Shown: positions 7,595 to 13,691 of the stretch, one piece after another
Layout: every line of letters begins with the position of its first letter
Position numbering within the stretch: the stretch's first letter is position 1
Assembly: GCA_947457285.1 (NCBI GenBank)
Contig: CANGVZ010000019.1
Coordinates: 1-14,404, forward strand
From: Flavobacteriales bacterium
GTDB lineage: Bacteria; Bacteroidota; Bacteroidia; Flavobacteriales_D; Sanyastnellaceae
Length of the DNA stretch: 14,404 nt
Direction of reading: 5' to 3'
Notes under the pieces: model-generated
What the model saw: only the letters and a program-made list of their open reading frames with translations
Databases searched by the model: none
Told to the model about the DNA's origin: nothing
Program-made: the position numbers and the translations under genes

Positions 7595-7630
7595 AAAAAA
7601 AAAAGGTTATGTCTTTCGACATAACCTTTT
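7595..7630 (-). terminator. Strong intrinsic terminator of the 1318-residue protein gene
   Basis: A perfect 13-base stem, AAAAGGTTATGTC (7601-7613) with GACATAACCTTTT (7618-7630), closes a four-base loop. On the minus strand it is followed by a run of ten T (7604 down to 7595). It lies 22 bases past the stop codon at 7653 and insulates the downstream 779-residue protein gene, which therefore needs its own promoter. Confidence 0.92.
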
Positions 7631-7652
7631 AATATTTAGTTGTTTGAACTTA

Positions 7653-10600
7653 TTAGTTAGGACAAGTGCTACCGAACTGGTTCAACACTTCAAGGAGGTC
7701 GGCTACACCGACAACACCGTCAGAGTTAACGTCAGCAGGACAGCTGGATCCACCAACAATGATACAAGAGCCATCGTCGATCAAAGCTGCTGGGTCATAG
7801 TTTTCTGCTTGTTCGTAAGTACAACCTTGACAAGAGTTGTATTCACAAAGTGTACAGTCGCTAAGACCTGCTTCAGGATCGTAGTTACATGCAAACGGTT
7901 CGGTACAACCAGGGGTACAGTTGCCTGAACCCACGCTGAATTGAATACCGTTGGTGTTAACACCACCAGTCAAGATACCGCTGTTTGAACCTGTTAAGAT
8001 CCAAGATACTTCGAATGGGAACTGACCACCACCTACAGTAATTCTGTAACATCCATCAGGAACGCAGAATGAAGCAGTGCCAGTACTTGTTGCCGCTGGA
8101 AGAGTAGCTGTTCCAACGATTTCACCTGTAGTCAAGCTTGTAATTACAGCAACGTTGTTGTTCCAACCATCACCGAACGAATCGTTCATGATGAGCGTCA
8201 AACAGTTGTCATAACAACACTCAGCAGGGTTAGAGATCGTAGCCGCAGGATCAAAGTTACATGCAGTATTATCGGTACAACCAGCACATGATGTGAATTC
8301 GCAAGAACCATCATCGTCAGTAGCAGCTGGATCGAAGTTACATGCTGTAGGATCGGTACAACCGCAAACTCCAGCACCGATAGTAAATGTTACACCAGCA
8401 GTTGGAGCACCACCAGCTACGATTTCGTTGCCAGCTTGATCAAACAAGAACCAATCTACTTCAGCCGGCCAAGTACCTGCTGTTACAGAGATGGTATAGC
8501 AGCCATCAGCCAAACAGAATACATCGAATCCAGTGTCAGGACCAGCGAATGCGTTGTTGTCTTGACTACACTGAGCATCATCAAGAGAGCCTGTTGCCAC
8601 CACGTTACCAGCGAGGTCTTCGATAGTGTACACAGCATTGTTCCAACCGTCACCGAATGAGTCGTCCATTTGGAATAGGTAAGCAGTTTCACCAGCACCA
8701 CAACCAGCGCAAGAGAAGTATTCGCATGAATCATCTTCTTGGTTGGCAGCTGGGTTATAGTTACAAGCACATTCATCTGTACAACCTTCTACGAGAGGAG
8801 CGCACTGGAAGTCGATTGTGAATGCTCCGTCAAACAAGTCATCTTGGAAGTCACCATTTGTATCCACACCTCCAGCAGAGATATATACATAGTAAGTAAC
8901 ACCAACTTGAGACACAAATTCAACTGAAGCGTCGTCGCCATCAAAGAATCCGCATCCTGCGTCTGTTGCGTCGTCGTCTTCACCTACTACGCAAGTGAAT
9001 GGACCAGCACAGCCGTTTGCAGAAGAAACTACTTCAATGCGTGTATCAATAGCAGAACCACAAGTATTCAAAGTGATTACCTGACCATCACCTACGAAGG
9101 TGTACCATACGCCATTGTCACCGTTAGAAGTTCCACAAGCAGTTGGAACACCTGTGTTTGTAGAGAGTGCTGTAGTACCGATGGTATTTGCTCCGCAATT
9201 CAAAGTGATTGCATCAGCGCAAAGATCGTTTGCTGGAGCTTCAGTGTAAATACAAGTTCCATCTTCAATAGTATTGATTGGATCATAGTTAGAAGCCAAT
9301 GGATCGGTACAACCTACGCCAGCAAGGTCAGCTGTCAAAGTAAAGTCACCGCAACCTGGTGCGTTGGTAGTATATACTAAGAAGTAGTAGTCAGTGTTTT
9401 GTTGAATTGGAATATTTGCAGCATACAAGCTACCAGCACATGTACCAGTAACAGGTCCGCAAACAGCCAAAACGTCGAGTGTAGAACAGTCGCCTGCAGA
9501 TTCGAATACGATCAAACCAGCGTTAGTACCGTTCACGTTTGTCAAGTTAAAATCAAATGTATCGAAGTTGCCAGAGTTCATAGTGTACCAAACACCGTAA
9601 CCTGTAGCAAAAGCGTTTACATCAGAAATATCATCAGGGTTAGTACAGCAAAGTGTACCAGATACCTCCGCTCCGTCTGGGAGTGGGAATGCGCTGGCGC
9701 AATCATCATTTATTGGAGCCCCGCCGCAATCAGTACAAGTAATGTCAAGAGTAAAGTCTACCCCTACACCTTGCCCGAATTCAGAAACCATGATGTAGTA
9801 AGATACACCAGGAAGTGAAGTGAACAGTACTTGTGAAGAGAATCCAGCACAAGGAGGGTTTGGACCATCATCATTTGCAGCGATACAAGAAAGCGCATTA
9901 CAGTTTCCTGCATATACGTGAAGCTTTGTATCAACAGCAGATCCACATGTAGAAACAGTAACTTGGTCGCCAGTACCAATCAAGCGATACCATACACCAG
10001 GTGATGTATTGTCTACGCCTTGACAAGTTCCAGCGTTAGCGTCGTCGTTAGCACCGATAGTAGTACCGGTTACAGAAACACCGCAACCTACATCCACTGC
10101 GTTTGCGCACTGGTCGTTTGCTGGAGGACAGATACAAGATCCATCATCTTGGTTTGCTTGTGGGTTGTAGTTGTTACATCCAGGATCGGTACAACCAGGG
10201 ATTGTACAACCTGTAGCTCCTGCCCAAGCAAATGCTTGTGCACTTCCGTCTGGTTCTTCACCTTGAGCGATGATTGAACCTGTAGCAGTAGTAAGTGTCC
10301 AAGAAACTTCACCTGGCCAAGTACCTGAAGTAACAGTAACAGTGTAGCAACCTTGCGGTAAGCAGAACTGATTTGTTTCTTCGCCGCCTAGATCAAGGGT
10401 ACCTTGAGCTAGGATAGTTCCTGCTGCATTAGCAATAAAATATTGAGCACCGTCCCAACCGTCGTTGTTAGAGTCAAACATATTGAATACAGCTACTTGT
10501 TGACCAGGAGCACAAGTCAAACAGCTTCCGTCATCGATAGTAGCAGCGGGGTTGTAGTTAGTTGCATTTGAGTTGGTACAACCAGGAATACATGTCGCAG

Positions 10601-11609
10601 ATCCAACACCGAATACAGCACCCACTTCTGGAGCGCCACCAGTGATGGTACCTTGATCAGTAATAAGTTCCCAAGAAATTTCACCAGGCCACGTACCGCC
10701 CGTTACTGCGATTGAGTAACAACCATCTGCCAAACAGAAAGTGGCTACACCAGCTGTTCCTGTAGCTAGGGTAGCGGTGCCTACAGCGGTTCCTGAGCTA
10801 AGATCAGTGATAGTAGCAACGCCACCTTCCCAACCTCCGAAATCATCGAACATGTTGAGCGTAACGATTTGATCATAACAGCATGATCCATCGTCACAAC
10901 CTGCGGTTGCATCATAGTTAACCGCTCCTGCATCTGTACATCCAGGGAACACGCAAGAACCATCATCTGCAGTAGCTGCTGGATCATAGTTACAAGCGGT
11001 TGGTGCGGTACAACCAGAAGCAGCAGCAGCAAAAGTGATGCTCCAGCCTTGAATTGAACCGGCATCACCACCCACGTCATCTTGTACGTAGAGAGCCCAT
11101 GTTCCGTTGGCATTGTCACCAGCGAACACAGACGCAAAGGTATTTGTACCTGCCGGAGCAGAATTACCAACAACACCAGTAAAACCAGTAAATAAATCGC
11201 CAGCACCAAAGTTAGTAGGTCTGTAAGATCCACCGAGATTAACTGCAAATTCAGCCATCAAGCTACTTCCAAAGTCTGCGATTACATAAGTTTGATTAGT
11301 GAAAGCATTGCCTCCGCCTGCATCAGACATCAAAACGATTGATTCGCCGTTAGGAGCCACTAGCAATACATCGACGTCACTTTGCCATGTATGGGACATA
11401 TTGTTCAATGATACGGAAACTACATCAATTGCGGCTGGTCCGCCCGTTACAACGATGTTTGAAGGACTGGGGGTTGCAGCTCCAACGGCATTGATTGTGA
11501 TTGCAGCTGGATTGGAGAACGTCTGAGCATTTGCGCTATTCGTAAACCAAGAGCAACACACCAATACAACTGAAGCAAGCACCGAAAGTTTGGTAAACTT
11601 TTGGATCAT
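7653..11609 (-). CDS. Giant cysteine-rich secreted protein: P-domain, GCT repeats, GDGWN modules, PPC-like modules, dockerin-like C-terminus
   Basis: The 1318-residue product has a signal peptide (1-29, ending SANAQ). A proprotein-convertase P-domain follows (about 30-196, with 'HTWQSDVDVLLVAPNG' and 'NGTWALYVQDDVGGDAG'), here without any protease. Then come ten cysteine repeats (starting at about 199, 223, 343, 472, 766, 942, 1083, 1110, 1234, 1262), four GDGWN/CLPDGCY beta modules (about 244-340, 364-468, 970-1082, 1135-1232), and three PPC-like modules with ANDxC starts (about 495-625, 630-763, 790-936). It ends with a single EF-hand/dockerin-like unit (about 1290-1318: Asp1293, Asn1295, Asp1297, Asp1304). 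There is no T9SS type A domain. The mature chain has roughly 77 cysteines but only Lys562 and Arg130, 542, 857 and 1189 as basic residues. A Ca-dependent, disulfide-rich surface or matrix protein is inferred. It is monocistronic, with its own terminator. Confidence 0.9.
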   Translation of the reverse strand: MIQKFTKLSVLASVVLVCCSWFTNSANAQTFSNPAAITINAVGAATPSPSNIVVTGGPAAIDVVSVSLNNMSHTWQSDVDVLLVAPNGESIVLMSDAGGGNAFTNQTYVIADFGSSLMAEFAVNLGGSYRPTNFGAGDLFTGFTGVVGNSAPAGTNTFASVFAGDNANGTWALYVQDDVGGDAGSIQGWSITFAAAASGCTAPTACNYDPAATADDGSCVFPGCTDAGAVNYDATAGCDDGSCCYDQIVTLNMFDDFGGWEGGVATITDLSSGTAVGTATLATGTAGVATFCLADGCYSIAVTGGTWPGEISWELITDQGTITGGAPEVGAVFGVGSATCIPGCTNSNATNYNPAATIDDGSCLTCAPGQQVAVFNMFDSNNDGWDGAQYFIANAAGTILAQGTLDLGGEETNQFCLPQGCYTVTVTSGTWPGEVSWTLTTATGSIIAQGEEPDGSAQAFAWAGATGCTIPGCTDPGCNNYNPQANQDDGSCICPPANDQCANAVDVGCGVSVTGTTIGANDDANAGTCQGVDNTSPGVWYRLIGTGDQVTVSTCGSAVDTKLHVYAGNCNALSCIAANDDGPNPPCAGFSSQVLFTSLPGVSYYIMVSEFGQGVGVDFTLDITCTDCGGAPINDDCASAFPLPDGAEVSGTLCCTNPDDISDVNAFATGYGVWYTMNSGNFDTFDFNLTNVNGTNAGLIVFESAGDCSTLDVLAVCGPVTGTCAGSLYAANIPIQQNTDYYFLVYTTNAPGCGDFTLTADLAGVGCTDPLASNYDPINTIEDGTCIYTEAPANDLCADAITLNCGANTIGTTALSTNTGVPTACGTSNGDNGVWYTFVGDGQVITLNTCGSAIDTRIEVVSSANGCAGPFTCVVGEDDDATDAGCGFFDGDDASVEFVSQVGVTYYVYISAGGVDTNGDFQDDLFDGAFTIDFQCAPLVEGCTDECACNYNPAANQEDDSCEYFSCAGCGAGETAYLFQMDDSFGDGWNNAVYTIEDLAGNVVATGSLDDAQCSQDNNAFAGPDTGFDVFCLADGCYTISVTAGTWPAEVDWFLFDQAGNEIVAGGAPTAGVTFTIGAGVCGCTDPTACNFDPAATDDDGSCEFTSCAGCTDNTACNFDPAATISNPAECCYDNCLTLIMNDSFGDGWNNNVAVITSLTTGEIVGTATLPAATSTGTASFCVPDGCYRITVGGGQFPFEVSWILTGSNSGILTGGVNTNGIQFSVGSGNCTPGCTEPFACNYDPEAGLSDCTLCEYNSCQGCTYEQAENYDPAALIDDGSCIIVGGSSCPADVNSDGVVGVADLLEVLNQFGSTCPN
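7656..7745 (-). other. Dockerin-like single EF-hand at the C-terminus of the giant protein
   Basis: The last thirty residues run SCPADVNSDGVVGVADLLEV and on to a Phe-Gly-rich end. D-x-N-x-D-G-x-V with Asp at loop position 12 is a complete Ca-binding loop of the dockerin type, followed by an amphipathic helix. Cys1290 and Cys1316 flank it and may be disulfide-bonded. It occupies the position where a T9SS sorting domain would be expected. Confidence 0.7.
7764..11015 (-). repeat. Ten GCT..DDGSC cysteine-repeat modules in the giant protein
   Basis: Ten copies of the same 21-residue motif occur from residue 199 to 1282. Three pairs are separated by only a few residues (199/223, 1083/1110, 1234/1262); the others stand alone between larger modules. 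Two copies are degenerate at the end: the 1110 copy ends in PAECC, and the 1234 copy ends in SDCTLC. The intervening GDGWN modules also recur, so the gene carries long imperfect DNA repeats. Confidence 0.85.
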
Positions 11610-11804
11610 TTGATTTGGTTTTGGTTAATAAACAATTTTTTTAGTTCTGGAAAAACCAGACCATCGGAGGAATGTTAGCAAGGTTAAGGCTGAACCTCTG
11701 ACGGAGTGCTAAAATAGCAGTTTGATGGATAAGAATGATTATTTGTGTAAAAAAATATATCAAAAAAGTTCAAGACAAAAACTAATGCCCTTATTTTGAG
11801 TAGA
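11610..11804 (-). promoter_or_regulatory. Leader and probable promoter region of the giant protein gene
   Basis: This 195-base gap lies between the exosortase operon and the giant gene on the same strand. Read on the minus strand, TAACCTTG at 11686-11679 matches TAnnTTTG with one mismatch and sits inside a small inverted repeat, AGGTT (11681-11685) with AACCT (11693-11697). Nearer the gene is a small hairpin, TCTGG (11646-11650) with CCAGA (11656-11660). No clear terminator for the operon ending at 11805 is visible, so read-through is possible. Confidence 0.3.
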
Positions 11805-12287
11805 CTATCTCCCCCATGCCTCAGCATGCCAACTGTTACTAAACTTCTTTTTCCATCCTAATTTCCACTCATTGAGATTTCTAACGGTGCTATCAAACAC
11901 AACCGTATCGTCATTTACGATATTGGCTTTCCGCATAGCCCAGAAATTATTTAGAGGAGTAAACTGTATTTGCTGTTCATGTTCGTAGGCCACCTGCATG
12001 CGATCAAAGAAATCGACGTTTAGTTGTTTACCTAAATCTTGAAAGAGGTGAACTAATTTATCAATACTGCAGCCGCTGGCAGAGGCTTTCGTTTCGTCTA
12101 CCGCAACAATTACTATTCGGCTTGCTTGAATTTCGTAGCCCGCGAAGAGTGCTGCGCCGTGCGCAGACCAGCCTTTCAGAAAAGTTTGTAGCGCCGACTC
12201 AATGTATTCCACTTGAGTATTATCAAGCGATTTATTGGCGATATAAATCCAAATTCTGCTATTCGGATCAAGGTTTTGTATTTCCAT
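11805..12287 (-). CDS. Conserved soluble Bacteroidota protein of unknown function, coupled to exosortase operon
   Basis: This 160-residue protein resembles a conserved Bacteroidota family that databases often label 'ABC transporter ATPase'. I see no Walker A (GxxxxGKS/T), ABC signature or Walker B here, so that name is not supported. Visible features are RIWIYIANKSL near the N-terminus (11-21), 'WSAHGAALFAGYEIQASRIV' (about 40-59), VDETKASASGCSIDKLV (about 63-79), 'FDRMQVAYEHE' (about 93-103), and a C-terminal 'SNSWHAEAWGR'. The acidic VDE and the ASGCSID turn are the most conserved-looking parts. No signal peptide or membrane segment is seen, so it is cytoplasmic. Its first 20 bases overlap the end of the membrane-protein gene, making it the last gene of the exosortase operon. 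Function is unknown; a role in the sorting system is inferred from overlap only. Confidence 0.8.
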   Translation of the reverse strand: MEIQNLDPNSRIWIYIANKSLDNTQVEYIESALQTFLKGWSAHGAALFAGYEIQASRIVIVAVDETKASASGCSIDKLVHLFQDLGKQLNVDFFDRMQVAYEHEQQIQFTPLNNFWAMRKANIVNDDTVVFDSTVRNLNEWKLGWKKKFSNSWHAEAWGR

Positions 12288-12810
12288 TTTGATGATTATA
12301 AAGTTTCCAAGCTGCCCAATTCATCATAGCCGGTATAGGAGACTGGAGTGCCCCAATCATTTTACGACTCACATTATAAAAAAGATGAGGAGCATTAGAC
12401 GGAAGTCCAACCAGATAGATGAGAAGTGCGAAAATGAACGCTGAAATATAGGTAATAAGCAACCACTTGGTGGCTCTGGCATCAATTACAACGCGTCGTA
12501 CCATCCAGGCGTTGATGATAAAAAAAATTGCCACGAACACGACTGTTTGAATCCATTTCAGCGATTTTAGTTGATTTAGAGAAAGATGATTGAGCGCTGA
12601 AATGGAGTGATGACTATGATAATAATCGTATGGGTTTCCTGACTTTATTTGTTCGAGCACTGCTGCTCGCTGTTCGGGCGCCAATTCAAAAAATCCAGGA
12701 TAAGCACCACCTTGTTCTATACTAAAATTAACGTTGATTTTTATCCATTCTACCAAGAAACCGACAGTAACCGTAATGGCGATAGCGATAGACCACTTTA
12801 GAAAGTTCAT
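12268..12810 (-). CDS. Exosortase-associated multi-pass membrane protein
   Basis: With the ATG at 12810 the product has 180 residues. A longer in-frame TTG start at 12861 is rejected because the ATG overlaps the exosortase stop by four bases (ATGA), the usual coupled arrangement. Three membrane segments are visible: about 5-22, 86-104 and 116-136. The roughly 60-residue loop after the first segment contains an odd Tyr/His-rich stretch (GNPYDYYHSHHSISALNHL, about 58-76) and a GGAYPGFFELAPEQRAAVLE helix, both probably on the outer face. A short C-terminal region follows the third segment. Its position directly behind an exosortase matches the 'XrtX-associated membrane protein' type known in Bacteroidota, although I cannot run the profile. 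It may help present the substrate or the acceptor lipid/glycan; this is inferred. Confidence 0.8.
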   Translation of the reverse strand: MNFLKWSIAIAITVTVGFLVEWIKINVNFSIEQGGAYPGFFELAPEQRAAVLEQIKSGNPYDYYHSHHSISALNHLSLNQLKSLKWIQTVVFVAIFFIINAWMVRRVVIDARATKWLLITYISAFIFALLIYLVGLPSNAPHLFYNVSRKMIGALQSPIPAMMNWAAWKLYNHQNGNTKP

Positions 12811-13346
12811 GATGCCAAATTTGATTTTCTCAAAGAAAATTTGACAATCCAAAGCCACCAAAGCGCGAATACCGCGGCGTATACGATGAGTGTAAACGTG
12901 TAGTCATGATTAAAACTGAACCAGCTTTCATTATGATAGACAATCAGCGCCAGGGCTGTCACTCTTAAAACGTTTAGCCCATGTATCAAAGCTAACCCTA
13001 GCGGCAGAAACCAAATCTTGTGTTTTACAGGGCCAGGGTAACTGATCATAAACACTACAAAAAGTGCAAAAAGAACTATGCCATCACAAGGCGCACCTAT
13101 GGTAACGCCAGCGGTACCCAGGACACCAAAGTGTTGGCGAAACCTGCCATCTGCATAAGGTGTAGTATCATAACCCAAGGTGTGCAGTAGCCCCTCACCG
13201 AGGTCGACCAAAGAATCAATGACGTACTCATTGATGTACGTATTTTCTTTTAAGTAAAACTCGTATAGAAAGTACCAAACAAGGTACAACAGGGTACTGA
13301 GGATTAAAAATCGGGTGAAAGGGTTTTTAAATAGACCTCGAATCAT
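12807..13346 (-). CDS. Exosortase family transpeptidase-like membrane protease (XrtX/XrtF type)
   Basis: This 179-residue integral membrane protein has several hydrophobic segments (about 13-32, 80-103, 111-138, 149-168). It carries the exosortase/archaeosortase triad: Cys87 in GAPCDGIVLF, Arg128 in HGLNVLRVT, and His147 in SFNHDYTFTL. By family knowledge, the cysteine cuts C-terminal sorting tails of the form short motif, membrane helix, basic cluster, and transfers the protein to another molecule in the envelope. The short length and the Bacteroidota context favour XrtX or XrtF over the large EpsH-type exosortases with the extra EpsI domain. The start shares one base with the stop of the PID-CTERM gene (TAATG), and its stop overlaps the next start (ATGA). 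It is divergent from a Wzz-like exopolysaccharide gene, as is typical for exosortases. The subtype is uncertain. Confidence 0.9.
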   Translation of the reverse strand: MIRGLFKNPFTRFLILSTLLYLVWYFLYEFYLKENTYINEYVIDSLVDLGEGLLHTLGYDTTPYADGRFRQHFGVLGTAGVTIGAPCDGIVLFALFVVFMISYPGPVKHKIWFLPLGLALIHGLNVLRVTALALIVYHNESWFSFNHDYTFTLIVYAAVFALWWLWIVKFSLRKSNLAS

Positions 13347-13564
13347 TATGACTTTCTTCTACTCATGTCATAGGCCTTTTTGCCTCCAAGGGCAAGACCT
13401 GCTGCAATAAGAAAGCTGACACCACCGTCTATAGGACAAATTGCACCGAAGGGAGGACCACATGGAGGAACACCACCTCCGGGAGGATCTGGAGGTTGCG
13501 ACATAAGAATGGATGGGACGGCAATTAAAAATATAACTACCAAAGTATTACGCAAGCTTAACAT
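13346..13564 (-). CDS. Small PID-CTERM-type exosortase substrate
   Basis: The 72-residue product has a signal peptide (about 1-23, ending SILMSQ), a 20-residue Pro/Gly-rich mature segment (PPDPPGGGVPPCGPPFGAIC), the sorting motif PIDGG (44-48), a hydrophobic helix (about 49-60, VSFLIAAGLALG), and a basic tail (KKAYDMSRRKS). This tripartite C-terminus is the exosortase sorting-signal plan, and PID at its head matches the PID-CTERM type known in Bacteroidota. After both cuts only about 20-25 residues would remain, with Cys35 and Cys43 able to form a small disulfide loop. It is the first gene of the operon and overlaps the exosortase start by one base, so it is very probably the dedicated substrate. 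Confidence 0.87.
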   Translation of the reverse strand: MLSLRNTLVVIFLIAVPSILMSQPPDPPGGGVPPCGPPFGAICPIDGGVSFLIAAGLALGGKKAYDMSRRKS

Positions 13565-13586
13565 GTGTCTTAATTATAGTTCTGGT

Positions 13587-13594
13587 CAAAGGTA
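13587..13594 (-). promoter_or_regulatory. -7 promoter element of the exosortase operon
   Basis: On the minus strand this reads TACCTTTG, an exact TAnnTTTG match, 22 bases before the PID-CTERM start codon, giving a leader of about 15-18 bases. No clear -33 motif was found. Confidence 0.55.
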
Positions 13595-13663
13595 AGCATT
13601 TTTTCCAAATCCGTCTCATAACCGACTTGTAACAACGGCATTCCAGTCTTACGTGGATTAGAT

Positions 13664-13671
13664 TATATTTG
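13664..13671 (+). promoter_or_regulatory. -7 promoter element of the Wzz-like gene
   Basis: TATATTTG is an exact TAnnTTTG match ending 20 bases before the ATG at 13692. The 69 bases separating it from the opposing exosortase promoter leave room for one shared regulator site, but I see no strong palindrome there. Confidence 0.55.
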
Positions 13672-13691
13672 CCACCACACTATACTTTTAT

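Noticed and set aside
9399..9818. Plus-strand open frame of 139 codons inside the giant gene
   Set aside because: It is antisense to repetitive, low-stop coding DNA, has no recognisable domain, and its Thr/Ser/Val-rich content mirrors the codons of the opposite strand.
6547..11015. Regular repeats as a possible CRISPR array
   Set aside because: The repeats are in-frame protein modules of varying DNA sequence and spacing inside long open genes.
10781..11248. Minus-strand frame of 155 codons in another frame of the giant gene
   Set aside because: Leu/Gln/Met-rich out-of-frame shadow of the repeat-containing gene; no signal or family resemblance.
11646..11660. Hairpin TCTGG/CCAGA as a terminator
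   Set aside because: The stem is only five bases and no T-run follows it on either strand; at best it is a leader structure.
11805..12287. ABC transporter ATPase
   Set aside because: No Walker A, signature or Walker B motif is visible, and the protein is shorter than any ABC ATPase domain.
12811..12861. N-terminal extension of the membrane-partner gene from a TTG at 12861
   Set aside because: The ATG at 12810 makes a four-base stop/start overlap with the exosortase gene and begins right at the first membrane helix.
13380..13595. Plus-strand frame antisense to the PID-CTERM gene
   Set aside because: The opposite strand gives a clear signal peptide and sorting tail, while this frame is a Pro/Gly-rich mirror with no features.
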